NCBI RefSeq assembly: GCF_049116215.1
Contig: NZ_JAGDZB010000004.1
Location: 186,001-250,000, forward strand
Reading direction: 5' to 3'
Origin: Shimia sp049116215
GTDB taxonomy: Bacteria > Pseudomonadota > Alphaproteobacteria > Rhodobacterales > Rhodobacteraceae
Length of the DNA stretch: 64,000 nt
Part shown: positions 34,875 to 44,463 of the stretch, piece after piece
Position numbering within the stretch: the first letter of the stretch is position 1
How the letters are laid out: each line of letters begins with the position of its first letter
Translations under genes and position numbers: made by a program
Notes under the pieces: generated by a model
What the model was told of the DNA's origin: nothing
Databases searched by the model: none
Seen by the model: the letters and a program-made list of their open reading frames with translations, nothing else

Positions 34875-36404
34875 TCAGCCCTGCGACGGCGCCACGGAGG
34901 CGCTGTTCCAGCTTGCACCGGGGGAAGGGGCCTCTTCGATCTTCTTGCTCACACGGCTGCTGCCTTCCAGCGCCGCAAGATACTCAGGCGTCACACCACC
35001 GGTGATGTAGTTGCCGTCAAAGCAGGAACAATCAAATTGCTCGATCTCCGGGTTGCCTTCTTTGGCCGCCCAAATCAGGTCCTCAAGCTCCTGATAAAAC
35101 AGCGCATCCGCACCCAGCTCTTCGCGAATTTCATCCGTGGTTTTGCCGTTTGCAATCAGCTCGTGTTTGGTCGGCATATCAATGCCATAGACGTTTGGAT
35201 TGGCCACAGGAGGTGACGCGGAGGCGATGTAAACCTTTTTGGCCCCAGCTTCGCGACACATCTGCACGATCTTCTTGATGGTGTTGCCACGCACAATGCT
35301 GTCGTCAATCAACAGGATGTTGCGGCCTTCCATTTCGCGCGGAATGGCGTTCAGTTTGCGGCGCACGGATTTTTGCCGCTCTTCCTGACCCGGCATAATA
35401 AACGTCCGCCCGACATAGCGGTTCTTCACCAGCGCTTCGCGGTAGCGGATGCCGGTGATGTTGCTCACTTCCAAAGCCACAGGGCGGGCACTGTCTGGCA
35501 CCGGAATGATTGCGTCAATGTCCAGCCCACTTGCGGAAATCTGTTTTGCCAGCGTTTTGCCCATGCGGATTTGCGCCTGATAGACGGAAACACCGTCCAG
35601 CACACTGTCCGGGCGCGCCAGGTAGACATACTCAAAGATACAAGGCGTCAGCTTGCCTTCCACCGCCTGGAACTCGTGCAGGTTGCCCTCTAGGTCCACC
35701 AGCATGGCTTCGCCCGGCTTCAGGTCACGCATTTTGTCAAAGCCATTGATGCCAAACGCCACATCTTCAGAGGCAAACGCATAGTCGTCCCCTTCGCCTT
35801 CCGCATCGCGTCGCGCCACTGACAACGGGCGGATGCCATGCGGGTCGCGGAACGCCAACATGCCCACACCAGCGATCAAGCACACAACGGAATAGGCGCC
35901 TTGCACCCGTTCCATGGACATTTTTACACCCGCAAAGATGTTGCGGATGGCATCCGCGCTGCCGTTCACTTTGATGGCGTCAGCCACCTTGTCCGCCAGC
36001 ACGTTCAGCAGGATTTCACTGTCAGAGGTGGTGCGCAGATGGCGGCTATATTTCCCTGTCACCTTTTCGCGCTGCGCCTCGGTGTTGGTGATATTGCCGT
36101 TGTGCACAAGGTAAATGCCATAAGGCGCATTCACAAAAAACGGCTGCGCTTCCGAAGCTGACAGGCTGCCCGCGGTCGGGTAGCGCACATGCCCCATGCC
36201 AATACGCCCGGTCAGGGTCTCGGCATCAGACGGCTGGAACACATCTTTGACCAAACCATTGGCCTTGCGCTCGCGAAAGAAGCCCCCAGTGTAGGTCACC
36301 ACACCCGAGGCATCTTGCCCACGGTGCTGCAACATCAAGAGACCATCATAGATCTCTCCAAAGACGTCATGGTTTCGGTTGGCGATCCCCAAAATTCCGC
36401 ACAC
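34875..36404 (-). CDS. purF: amidophosphoribosyltransferase
   Basis: PurF (509 residues) makes 5-phosphoribosylamine from PRPP and glutamine, the first committed step of purine synthesis. It starts GTG-TGC so that the catalytic nucleophile Cys2 is exposed after removal of Met (MCGILGIANRNHDVFGEIYDG). The class II glutaminase domain comes first, then the PRTase domain with the VILLIDDSIVRGNT-type PRPP motif. The C-terminal part has cysteines that may hold an Fe-S cluster. Confidence 0.97.
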   Translation of the reverse strand: MCGILGIANRNHDVFGEIYDGLLMLQHRGQDASGVVTYTGGFFRERKANGLVKDVFQPSDAETLTGRIGMGHVRYPTAGSLSASEAQPFFVNAPYGIYLVHNGNITNTEAQREKVTGKYSRHLRTTSDSEILLNVLADKVADAIKVNGSADAIRNIFAGVKMSMERVQGAYSVVCLIAGVGMLAFRDPHGIRPLSVARRDAEGEGDDYAFASEDVAFGINGFDKMRDLKPGEAMLVDLEGNLHEFQAVEGKLTPCIFEYVYLARPDSVLDGVSVYQAQIRMGKTLAKQISASGLDIDAIIPVPDSARPVALEVSNITGIRYREALVKNRYVGRTFIMPGQEERQKSVRRKLNAIPREMEGRNILLIDDSIVRGNTIKKIVQMCREAGAKKVYIASASPPVANPNVYGIDMPTKHELIANGKTTDEIREELGADALFYQELEDLIWAAKEGNPEIEQFDCSCFDGNYITGGVTPEYLAALEGSSRVSKKIEEAPSPGASWNSASVAPSQG

Positions 36405-36655
36405 AGGCAGGGCTCCCTTCGTCAGGTTAGGCTAGGTTGAGTGAGGCTGCGCACCGAGGCACCAATGGTACAAGTCAGATCCGTCAGAGTCGCGGGCAGA
36501 CAAGCCTTTTCCATGCGCGGTCTGCGCCAGCTGAAAGGGTGGTCATAACCACTGTCCACAGGGAAGCTCCGAATCCTGTTCTCGTGCTAGGCTCCTCTTA
36601 AGGGCTCATGAGTGGCATGTCACGAAAGGATCACAAAAGCTGTGACAATCTGCGC
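36405..36655. other. gap upstream of purF with no gene seen
   Basis: This 251-bp stretch separates purF from the GlsB-like gene, both minus. I see no open reading frame with coding character and no purine riboswitch motif. The purF promoter should lie here, but I could not place a convincing -10/-35 pair. Confidence 0.4.
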
Positions 36656-36931
36656 TCAGGTTTGTTTTGCCATGCGGATCAACACCAGAACCACCGCCGC
36701 GCCGAGCATCGATTGAAACACCGAACTGATGAAGCCTCCGCCAAAGGAAAACCCAAGTAAGGGCAAGGCAAAATTGGCCAAAATCGCTCCGCCGATGCCG
36801 AGGATCACATTGCCAACCAAGCCGAAACCACCACCCCGCACAAGTTTTCCAGCCAGCCAACCGGCCAAGCCGCCAATGATCACCGCACTGAAAATGCCTG
36901 AAAACAGCTGTGCGTCTGTGGTGCCTTCCAT
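36656..36931 (-). CDS. GlsB/YeaQ/YmgE-like stress-response membrane protein
   Basis: This 91-residue protein is nearly all hydrophobic, with glycine-rich helices (FSAVIIGGLAGWLAGKLVRGGGFGLVGNVILGIGGAILA). The pattern matches the GlsB/YeaQ/YmgE transglycosylase-associated family. Such proteins are typically short integral membrane proteins raised under stress. It follows the TAXI-type gene on the minus strand. Confidence 0.88.
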   Translation of the reverse strand: MEGTTDAQLFSGIFSAVIIGGLAGWLAGKLVRGGGFGLVGNVILGIGGAILANFALPLLGFSFGGGFISSVFQSMLGAAVVLVLIRMAKQT

Positions 36932-36953
36932 AGTGTCTCTCCTTAGGAACAGC

Positions 36954-38216
36954 TCAACTCAGCTGCGTTTCCAAATGTTTGATGCGTTTCTGAACCAGAT
37001 CAATGTGCATGCGGGCGTGATAGGCCGTTTGGCGATAGGCCGGAGGCAATTTTAACTGCGAAATCCGGTGATCTACTTCTTCCAGCTCTTCGGACATGCC
37101 CGTCAATTCCTCTGCTGTGCATTTCGGCCCCATCTGTGCCTCAATTTCACGGATGCGCCCGTAGTGCTTCCACACCTGCCAGCCGCGGAAATAGGCGTAA
37201 ATCATTGGCAACACCCGCAGAAGCGGTAGCAGCAAGAACAGGATGGGCAAGGTTAGCAGGAACAATCGATTGACCTGCGCCGCCATCCAATAGGGCAACA
37301 GGCTGTGCCAGGTGCTTGGCCCGTCTTCGATCAACTGTCGCGCCACGCTGTTTTCCGGGATGCCAATGCCACGTGGCTCCGGGAAAGTGCCACGCGGAGT
37401 CAGCACATCATGCCCGCGATGCAGTTCTTTAGCCGCCATGGTCAGCCGGTTGACCAATGCCGGATGCAAATTGGGGTCAATCACCAGCTGCGCTTTAAGG
37501 GCCAGCAATTGCCGCGTCTCAGTGGGTTGTACCGGGTTCAGTGAGACCCCTCCCGTGGGCACTTCCACCAGGTCTGCATAGTCCAAATGCCGGGCAATCG
37601 CATTGGTGTAGGACAGGTGTAAAATGTCGATGTCGTCATACCCAAAGGCCTGTCGTAGGTACGGCGCTTCGATGCTGCTGACAAAAAACGCCATGTCGAT
37701 GTCACCGGCCCGCAACGCAAATATGGCTTGCGAGAAGCCCAGATCAACCAGAGTGTTTGCCCCCTTTGCCATGCCAACAGCGGATTGGAAGTCAGAAAAA
37801 GCCACCGCTGTCCCTGAGCCTGTTTTGCCGGCGGCAATTGTGAGATCGCGCCACAAAGCCGGGTTTGACGGAATATCATGACCGCTATGCGCCAGGAAAA
37901 TCATCGGCTCATAAAACACGCCACCAATCGATTCTGCGGTGCCATCAACCACACCCACACCAGCTTGCAAAAACGCCGCATCAACCAGATTGCCAGACAT
38001 CATCTCCGCGTTGTCCACGGAGCCATTGGTGTGCACAATCTGCACATCAATGCCGTCACGGGCCAGCACCTCCTGATACCGTTCCGCCATAAGCGTGTAG
38101 GCACCGCCTTGTGTCCCTGCCGCCAGTCTTACCGTGTTTGGAGGGAGTAACATAAACAGCACCAAGGACACACAAACGGCGAGGCTCAAGGTGGTGATGA
38201 ATATCCAAAGTCGCAT
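36954..38216 (-). CDS. TAXI-family TRAP-type solute-binding protein with C-terminal membrane tail
   Basis: This 420-residue protein has an N-terminal signal anchor (LWIFITTLSLAVCVSLVLF) and a TAXI binding domain (VRLAAGTQGGAYTLMAERY to VTLAKG-like core, IQIVHTNGSVDNAEMM). After it, a C-terminal hydrophobic stretch (about 315-342) and a charged, coiled-coil-like tail of about 78 residues follow. I chose ATG 38216; the upstream frame runs to 38330. No DctQ/M transporter gene is next to it, so it may serve a distant membrane subunit or a sensor. Confidence 0.8.
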   Translation of the reverse strand: MRLWIFITTLSLAVCVSLVLFMLLPPNTVRLAAGTQGGAYTLMAERYQEVLARDGIDVQIVHTNGSVDNAEMMSGNLVDAAFLQAGVGVVDGTAESIGGVFYEPMIFLAHSGHDIPSNPALWRDLTIAAGKTGSGTAVAFSDFQSAVGMAKGANTLVDLGFSQAIFALRAGDIDMAFFVSSIEAPYLRQAFGYDDIDILHLSYTNAIARHLDYADLVEVPTGGVSLNPVQPTETRQLLALKAQLVIDPNLHPALVNRLTMAAKELHRGHDVLTPRGTFPEPRGIGIPENSVARQLIEDGPSTWHSLLPYWMAAQVNRLFLLTLPILFLLLPLLRVLPMIYAYFRGWQVWKHYGRIREIEAQMGPKCTAEELTGMSEELEEVDHRISQLKLPPAYRQTAYHARMHIDLVQKRIKHLETQLS

Positions 38217-38298
38217 GGTAAAGCTGCCAAAACATTCCGATTTTTGCGACGGTATCCCCCCATCGCGTGGCAAACAAGTGCCCAGACCGTCGCGCAGC

Positions 38299-38327
38299 AA
38301 AAAGCCCGCAACCATGTGGCGCGGGCT
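38299..38327 (-). terminator. intrinsic terminator downstream of cvpA
   Basis: On the minus strand AGCCCGC (38327-38321) pairs with GCGGGCT (38309-38303) around an 11-nt loop, and the stem runs into TTTTT. It lies about 25 bp after the cvpA stop and separates that unit from the TAXI gene. Confidence 0.7.
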
Positions 38328-38351
38328 CATGTCTTACTGATGTGGTGGCGC

Positions 38352-38906
38352 TTACTGTTCGCAGACGCCCACAAGTTCTTCATATTGTGTGGTGATCCAA
38401 CCCAGCGCTTGCTGTGGGTCGCGGTCGTCAATCCGGCGCGTGATGCGGCTGAACACAGCGGCAGAGCGGCTGTCGTCCACCATCGCCACAGATTGGCTGG
38501 TGATCACGGTTTCATACACAAAGAAGGCAATGGCTACCAACAGGATGCCGCGCAAAACACCAAAGATAAAACCAAGCCCCTGGTCAATGCCGCCAAGCGC
38601 AGATCGCTGCACGATGGAGGAAAACAGCGGTGTGAACAGCGAAACCACAATCAGCGCCAGTGCAAACACACCGGCAAAGGCGGCGATGATCGACAATTCA
38701 CAGCTGTCGGACAAATATTGCCCCAAAACCGGAATTTCTTTGACCATCGGTTGTAATGTGCCGGCAAACATAAAGGCCAAAATCGCGGCGGCGATCCACC
38801 CTGCGATGGCCATGCCTTCGCGCACAACACCTCGGCTATAGGCCAGCAGCGCTGAAACGATGATCACACCTGCGACCACGGCATCGATAATTGTGAAGCC
38901 TTCCAT
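38352..38906 (-). CDS. cvpA: CvpA family protein
   Basis: CvpA (184 residues) is an inner-membrane protein with four hydrophobic segments, starting GFTIIDAVVAGVIIVSALLAYSRG. The family mark is this N-terminal DAxVxxxxxxSxxxxxxRG pattern. In E. coli the gene lies next to purF; here purF is about 2 kb downstream on the same strand. Its role in envelope tolerance is described for other bacteria. It follows radA by 59 bp. Confidence 0.92.
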   Translation of the reverse strand: MEGFTIIDAVVAGVIIVSALLAYSRGVVREGMAIAGWIAAAILAFMFAGTLQPMVKEIPVLGQYLSDSCELSIIAAFAGVFALALIVVSLFTPLFSSIVQRSALGGIDQGLGFIFGVLRGILLVAIAFFVYETVITSQSVAMVDDSRSAAVFSRITRRIDDRDPQQALGWITTQYEELVGVCEQ

Positions 38907-38965
38907 GTATTCTCGTCCCCTTTGACCGCCCCCGGCCAGATTTTCACTTTTTAACTCTCGGCCTG

Positions 38966-40333
38966 TCAGCCCGCTCCGAATACCTCTCCCACAAAGCTTG
39001 CCAAATCCCCAATGCGGTTGAGATTGATACCTTCAACTTTCGCGGATTTGCCACCTTTCGGAGCGATTGCGGACGTGAAACCAAGTTTTTGGGCTTCTTT
39101 CAACCTATTTTCCGTCTGACTGACCGATCTGAGGGCCCCGGAGAGGCTGATTTCGCCAAAAACCACGGTCTCGGCGGGTAGGGCGCTGTCCTCGCGCGCG
39201 GAGATCAGCGCACAGGCCACCGCGAGATCCGCTGCCGGTTCGGAAATTTTCATGCCGCCAGCCACGTTCAGATACACATCCAACCCGGCAAAGGGAATTC
39301 CGCAGCGTGATTCTAGCACCGCGAGAATCATCGCCAACCGTCCGCTGTCCCAGCCCACAACCGTGCGGCGGGACTGGCTGTGCGGCGAGGGTGCGACCAA
39401 AGCCTGCAACTCGATCAACACGGGGCGTGTGCCTTCAATGCCAGCAAACACCACGCTGCCGGGGCTTGGCGCACCGCGATCTGCCAGGAACAGTGCACTT
39501 GGGTTGGCCACTTCGGCCAGACCACGACCGGTCATTTCAAACACGCCAATTTCATCCGCCGGACCAAAGCGGTTTTTCACAGCGCGCAGAATCCGGAACT
39601 GATGTCCGCGCTCGCCTTCAAAATAGAGCACTGTATCCACCATGTGTTCCACCACGCGGGGACCGGCGATCTGCCCTTCTTTGGTCACGTGCCCGACCAG
39701 AACAATCGCCATGCCTTTGCGTTTGGCAAAAGCGGTCAACTCATGTGCGGCTGCGCGCACCTGACTGACAGAGCCGGGCGCGCTGGCAACAGAGTCGCTC
39801 CACATGGTTTGAATGGAATCGATGATCGCCAATTGCGGCTTTTCAGCTTCCAACGTGGTCAGGATATCGCGCAGGTTTGTGTCGGCAGCCAACAAAACCG
39901 GACTTTCGGTCAACCCCAAACGCTGCGCCCGCATCCGCACTTGTGCACTGGCTTCTTCGCCGCTTACGTAAATGGTTTTTACGCCTTGCCGTGCAAATCG
40001 GGCCGCCGCTTGAAGCAGCAACGTGGATTTACCAATCCCCGGATCACCGCCTACCAGAATGGCGCTTGCGGGCACCAGCCCGCCGCCCAAAACACGATCA
40101 AGTTCTTTCACGCCACTTAAGGTGCGCGGGGGAGGGGCCTCCTCGGTGCGCAGATCGGACAGTTCAATGCGCCGCCCTTTTCCCGTGCCCAGCGATGATC
40201 CTGATGGGCCAGCGCCAAACGGCGCCTCTTCCACAATGGTGTTCCATTCGCCGCAGCCTTCGCATCGACCGGACCATTTGGAAAACTGTGCGCCACAACT
40301 GGAGCAATTGAATTGGGTTTTGCTTTTTGCCAT
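38966..40333 (-). CDS. radA: DNA repair protein RadA
   Basis: RadA (455 residues) is a RecA-like branch-migration ATPase. It has the N-terminal zinc finger C10, C13, C24 and C27 (NCSSCGAQFSKWSGRCEGCG), Walker A GGDPGIGKST, the KNRFG motif in RAVKNRFGPADEIG, and a Lon-like C-terminal domain. I chose ATG 40333 (MAKSKTQFNC) over an upstream ATG six codons away. It lies 17 bp after the PqiA-like gene. Confidence 0.97.
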   Translation of the reverse strand: MAKSKTQFNCSSCGAQFSKWSGRCEGCGEWNTIVEEAPFGAGPSGSSLGTGKGRRIELSDLRTEEAPPPRTLSGVKELDRVLGGGLVPASAILVGGDPGIGKSTLLLQAAARFARQGVKTIYVSGEEASAQVRMRAQRLGLTESPVLLAADTNLRDILTTLEAEKPQLAIIDSIQTMWSDSVASAPGSVSQVRAAAHELTAFAKRKGMAIVLVGHVTKEGQIAGPRVVEHMVDTVLYFEGERGHQFRILRAVKNRFGPADEIGVFEMTGRGLAEVANPSALFLADRGAPSPGSVVFAGIEGTRPVLIELQALVAPSPHSQSRRTVVGWDSGRLAMILAVLESRCGIPFAGLDVYLNVAGGMKISEPAADLAVACALISAREDSALPAETVVFGEISLSGALRSVSQTENRLKEAQKLGFTSAIAPKGGKSAKVEGINLNRIGDLASFVGEVFGAG

Positions 40334-40350
40334 GTTCTCGTTTTGGACCA

Positions 40351-40785
40351 CTACCGCTTGCGGGTCAAATGACTAATCGCCAGCGAGGCCAAAACGCAGG
40401 CGGAAAATAGGTACAATCCCCACCCGGTTTCCACTGTGACCCGACCGGCGCCTTTCACAATCACAACATATAGTGCGATCAAAAACACATCTGCCATGGC
40501 CAGTTTGCCCAGCCATTCCAGCGCCGGCAGCACCTTGCGCCGCATCATGCCAAATTGAATCAGCGCAAGCCCGATCACCTTCATATACGGCGCAAAAATG
40601 GCCAGAAAGGTTACAAGCAACGCCAGCGCGACGTCCGTGTCCCACAACGACTGTAGGCCGGACACAATCGAAATCTCGCTCAACCCAAACAGTGGCAACA
40701 GCCCGGCCCGCATCAATGGTGCAAACCAAGCGATGGGAAAAAGGATCAGCAAAGACAGATTGCACAGGCGCAAAGCGTGGGTCAT
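40351..40785 (-). CDS. paraquat-inducible protein A-like membrane protein
   Basis: This 144-residue protein has four hydrophobic segments. The WDTDVALALLVTFLAIFAPYMKVIGLAL core and the LAMADVFLIALYVVIVKG segment match the PqiA membrane domain, here as a single short domain without the zinc-ribbon parts of full PqiA. It heads a unit with radA and cvpA. Confidence 0.82.
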   Translation of the reverse strand: MTHALRLCNLSLLILFPIAWFAPLMRAGLLPLFGLSEISIVSGLQSLWDTDVALALLVTFLAIFAPYMKVIGLALIQFGMMRRKVLPALEWLGKLAMADVFLIALYVVIVKGAGRVTVETGWGLYLFSACVLASLAISHLTRKR

Positions 40786-41019
40786 GGCGTTAGAGCTATG
40801 CGCAACCTTTGGTCAACGCAAGCTGTGACCTTCGGGGAATTTTGTACCTCGCTTCCCGCCGACATCCTATTCTTGGAGGTTGCCTCACCGCCGCAAAACC
40901 ACACGATGGCCGATCCGTTTAGGCGTGCGGCACCGAACTTTCCTGAACCCGATTTGCGCCATTTCCGTTTCTAACGCAGCACAGCGGTGAAAGTCTTTGG
41001 TTGCGACACCTGCGCGCTC
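40786..41019. other. intergenic region between the T1SS genes and the PqiA-like gene
   Basis: This 234-bp gap holds no convincing gene. A short plus-strand frame at 40906-40974 (MADPFRRAAPNFPEPDLRHF..) lacks an SD and coding support. I found no clear terminator for the HlyD gene that ends at 41020. Confidence 0.4.
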
Positions 41020-42336
41020 CTAATCTTGCAGAGCCAAGTTCAGAAACTGCACAAACGGTCCGATCAAATAATCCGCCAATGTCATCTCTCGACCCGTAAA
41101 AACAAGGTGCACCGGCATGTCGTTGGTCAAGTTCAGGTAATCCCCCATTTCCTGACGCAGGTGATTTTGGTCCTGCGCGTTCATCACCGCGACCCCGTCA
41201 TAGCCCACAACCGCGTTGTTCTGATCGCGCCGGGCTTCCGGTGACAGGGATGTCAGCGTGACGCGCACCTTAGGATGGTTGCGCTGCGGCAGGCCGGTCA
41301 CGGTCAAATAGCCCTGCATCCCAACCCGGAGTTGGTCGATGGTCTGCGGATGGGCAAGGAAGGCCACATCCAATGTGTCCGACGCGCGCGCCAACGTCAT
41401 AACTGTGTCGCCTTGCGCAATCACCATGGCCGCTGTGTCATAGGGCAGAGACGCCACGATGCCATCATCCGGTGCACGGATATCTGCCTGATCGATCTGC
41501 GCAGACAGCCGCAACATCTGAAGCCGTAGGCGCGGGATCGCCTCCTCCAGTTGCGCCTGCCGGTCCAGAATATTCTGGCGGAACTCCAACTTGTCACGGG
41601 CCAGCTGCAGCTTGGCCTGTGTGGCTTGGCTGTCCAAAGACGCTATCTCCGCCTGTTCTCGGGCAAGACTGGCTTGGATGTCGAGAATGCTCTCCTTAAG
41701 GGCGTCGGTTTCGGCTGTGCGCAGGGCGCCCCGATTTGCCAAAGTTGTGTAGCGGTCCAGACAGGCCTGCATCGAGGTCTGCCGGTTTGTGAGGTGTTGC
41801 AGGCTGGCGTGATGGCGCTCTGCGCGCTGCCGTAAGGAAATCTCCAATTGATGTGTCATATCGGTGCGCAAAGTCAAAACGTCCCGCCTGACCTGCATGC
41901 GCTGTAAGGCCAGCTGCGTTTGAGGCGCCAACAGACCAGCCTGTTGCGCCGTCAAGTCGCCGTCTAAAGCCGACCGCAGCGCGGTGCGCTCTTCTTGCAT
42001 CGGCGCCAAAGTGGCCTGCATCTCACCTAGCTCGGCTTCAGCGTCCGATATGTCCAGTTGCATGAGAATTTGGCCTTTGGTGACTGTGTCATGAGGCGCA
42101 ACAAGAACCTTGGCGATCTTGCCGCCAAAGCGGTGCTGAATGTCCAGGCTGGGCTTACGTGTGTGCAAGTGGCCACTTGCCGAGACCGACGTCGCAAGCG
42201 GCACAAGACAGGCCCAAAGACCCCAAATGGCCAGGACACACACAATGGTGTAGAGCCCGATCCGGAGCGGTTGGGTGACCTGAGGTGGCAGACCTCCATC
42301 AGACCTGGGGGACATGTGGGCCATCTCTGTACTCAA
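41020..42336 (-). CDS. type I secretion periplasmic adaptor, HlyD family
   Basis: This 438-residue membrane fusion protein has one N-terminal transmembrane helix (IGLYTIVCVLAIWGLWACLV), a lipoyl half (FGGKIAKVLVAPHDTVTKGQILMQLD) and a long coiled-coil region (about 80-280). The second lipoyl half and beta-barrel follow (ADIRAPDDGIVASLPYDTAAMV). The end MPVHLVFTGREMTLADYLIGP fits the family tail. It overlaps the exporter ATPase by 4 bp. With that ATPase it should form the inner-membrane part of a T1SS; the TolC partner is not in the window. Confidence 0.92.
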   Translation of the reverse strand: MSTEMAHMSPRSDGGLPPQVTQPLRIGLYTIVCVLAIWGLWACLVPLATSVSASGHLHTRKPSLDIQHRFGGKIAKVLVAPHDTVTKGQILMQLDISDAEAELGEMQATLAPMQEERTALRSALDGDLTAQQAGLLAPQTQLALQRMQVRRDVLTLRTDMTHQLEISLRQRAERHHASLQHLTNRQTSMQACLDRYTTLANRGALRTAETDALKESILDIQASLAREQAEIASLDSQATQAKLQLARDKLEFRQNILDRQAQLEEAIPRLRLQMLRLSAQIDQADIRAPDDGIVASLPYDTAAMVIAQGDTVMTLARASDTLDVAFLAHPQTIDQLRVGMQGYLTVTGLPQRNHPKVRVTLTSLSPEARRDQNNAVVGYDGVAVMNAQDQNHLRQEMGDYLNLTNDMPVHLVFTGREMTLADYLIGPFVQFLNLALQD

Positions 42337-44456
42337 TGTGCCGTCATCCCATTGAGCGGTTTGACGGCTGTGGAAAGTGCGGCGCGGTAAACCGATTGCC
42401 CGTCTCGGTTTTGCACGTCAAAGTCCTCGCTTAACTGGGAGAGCATGGCAATTGCGGCTTCGTCACGTGGAAGGTTTGACATGTTGGCCTCCGGTTGCCG
42501 CATCAGGTGTGCGACTCGCTGCACAGTTTTATCTGCCTGTGTTGTTCGGTTTTCCGTCAATGAGATTTCACACCGGTGGTCGTTGAGGAATCGAAACAGA
42601 AACACCGCCGTGCGTTGCGTGTCACGCGGGCCATCCTCCAGAGCCAGATTAAACAGTTCGCTGGCAATCAGTTCTGCCCGCTGTGACAGCGTGGCATCAT
42701 TGCTACGGGAAAACTGTGCCCCAACCCAATCGGTGACGTCTTGCAAACTGGCACTCAAAATCGGCACTTCCAGCCGGCGGCGACCGCTGCTCATCCGGCC
42801 CAAAACGTCGCTCCGCGGGCCAAAGTCTGCCAAACGCCCCTTGTCGAGCGCCAACACGTGATCGGCCAGGCCCATGAGCCCTGATCGGTGGATGACCATC
42901 ACAATAGTGGTGCGCTGCTTTTTGAGACGGGCAAGAACCGCGCACAATTGCCTCTCACCGGCCGCATCTAACAAAGCGTTGGGTTCATCCAAAAACAGGT
43001 AGCGCGGTTGATGAAAGATCGCCCGGGCCAGTGCCACGCGTTGCTTTTGCCCCGCTGACAACACAAACGGTGAGGCGCCAATATCTGTGTCATAAGACTG
43101 TGGCAGAGCCGAAATTAAGCCATGCACCCCGGCTGTCTGTGCCGCCGCGATCACCCGCTTGTCGTTTGGATCAGTGGCAAAGCCACAGATGTTGTCTGCG
43201 AGGGTGCCGTGAAACAGCTGTGCCCGTTGCGGCAGATAGCCAATATGAGCGGTTTGGCTGTCTGTCGGCAGCGTATCGACTGCTGTTTCGTCCAGCCAGA
43301 CGGTGCCAATGGGGCAGGGCGTCACCCCGGCAAGTGCCTCTAAAAGCGTGGATTTGCCACTGCCGGAGGCGCCAACAATGGCAAGGCAGCTGCCTGGAGA
43401 GAGGGAAAAGCTGATCCGATCGAGGCGCGGCAGTGCGCCGCCGCCTCTGGGCGAGATCAGTCCTTCACATTTTAAGGCACCGCCCAACCCGTCAATTTCT
43501 GTGCCGGCCGGGGGCAGGCACACTGGCAATTCGCGCAAAGAAGCCATGCTTTGTCTGGCGTGTTTCAGGTCATGTATGCTGGCAAAAACCGCCTCAAAAC
43601 TGCCAACAGTTTTGGTGAGGATCAAACTGGCAGCAATCATGCCCCCTGCGCTCAATGCGCCTTCCACCACCAATGCGGCCCCAAGGCTCAGTGCCAAGAG
43701 CTGTGTCAAGCTACGCAAATAAGTCTCCAGACTGGTGGTCGCGACACGCCTCGGGGTCATTTGATCCTGTAGGTGGCTGCGGTTTTTTTTGGCGGCAAAG
43801 AAGCGCTGGAACAGGTTTTGGCTCAGGCCGGAGAGGGCGGGGTGGGCTGACACTTTCTGCGCGTCGCGCATTGCGCAGGATTCGTGGTCTTGGGCCGCAC
43901 GCAAGGAAGAGCGCAGGCCGGCACCCGTGATGTGCGACGTCAATCGAATGGCTGCGGCCAGCGCGATCAGCGCCGCAGCAAGGGCCGCAAACCAGGGATG
44001 GATCAGCCACAGAACCAAGGTGAACACCGGCAACCACGGCAGGCTGAGTACCGCGCGGGCCGCCGGACCTTCTAAAGCGGTGTTGATGTCGTTGACCTGT
44101 GCCAACAGTGGCTGTCGATGATTGAGCGGTTGGGCGAGGACCATCGGCGCGCAGAGCCGTTCGCACCAGCGGGCCGTGCGTTGCAGGCTGGTGTCGCGCA
44201 GCCCATCCACGAAGGACTGGAGCATAAGTGCCGTTGCGGCGATGCTCAGCAGCAAAAGTAAAGTTTGCAAGTTTCCGGTGGGCAAGACTCGGTCCAGCAC
44301 CTGCATCATAAAAATCGGGCTGACCAAGATAGCCAGGTTCGAAATTGCACTCAGCACAAGCAACGGCGTGATCAGCCGGGTGATTTCATGCAGGGGCGCG
44401 CTCGTGGGTCCCGGCGCAGGTCCGTCGGTGGGGGCGACATGTGTTGACTTGGTCAT
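42333..44456 (-). CDS. type I secretion ABC transporter ATPase/permease with C-terminal extension
   Basis: This 707-residue ABC exporter has a transmembrane domain (about 30-310) and a nucleotide-binding domain with Walker A GASGSGKST at 362-370, signature LSAGQ at 466-470, Walker B ending D490-E491, and His523. There is no N-terminal C39 peptidase-like domain. After about residue 565, a further 140 residues, mostly helical and ending LSTAVKPLNGMTAH, are not part of a standard exporter. I chose ATG 44456 (MTKSTHVAPTDG). It lies 7 bp after the RTX gene and overlaps the HlyD-like gene. Confidence 0.92.
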   Translation of the reverse strand: MTKSTHVAPTDGPAPGPTSAPLHEITRLITPLLVLSAISNLAILVSPIFMMQVLDRVLPTGNLQTLLLLLSIAATALMLQSFVDGLRDTSLQRTARWCERLCAPMVLAQPLNHRQPLLAQVNDINTALEGPAARAVLSLPWLPVFTLVLWLIHPWFAALAAALIALAAAIRLTSHITGAGLRSSLRAAQDHESCAMRDAQKVSAHPALSGLSQNLFQRFFAAKKNRSHLQDQMTPRRVATTSLETYLRSLTQLLALSLGAALVVEGALSAGGMIAASLILTKTVGSFEAVFASIHDLKHARQSMASLRELPVCLPPAGTEIDGLGGALKCEGLISPRGGGALPRLDRISFSLSPGSCLAIVGASGSGKSTLLEALAGVTPCPIGTVWLDETAVDTLPTDSQTAHIGYLPQRAQLFHGTLADNICGFATDPNDKRVIAAAQTAGVHGLISALPQSYDTDIGASPFVLSAGQKQRVALARAIFHQPRYLFLDEPNALLDAAGERQLCAVLARLKKQRTTIVMVIHRSGLMGLADHVLALDKGRLADFGPRSDVLGRMSSGRRRLEVPILSASLQDVTDWVGAQFSRSNDATLSQRAELIASELFNLALEDGPRDTQRTAVFLFRFLNDHRCEISLTENRTTQADKTVQRVAHLMRQPEANMSNLPRDEAAIAMLSQLSEDFDVQNRDGQSVYRAALSTAVKPLNGMTAH

Positions 44457-44463
44457 GGTCACC

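Noticed and set aside
36405..36655. possible purine riboswitch upstream of purF
   Set aside because: None of the conserved loop and junction bases of a purine aptamer could be found.
40906..40974. possible 22-residue gene MADPFRRAAPNFPEPDLRHF..
   Set aside because: No SD, no neighbour logic and too short to support without conservation data.
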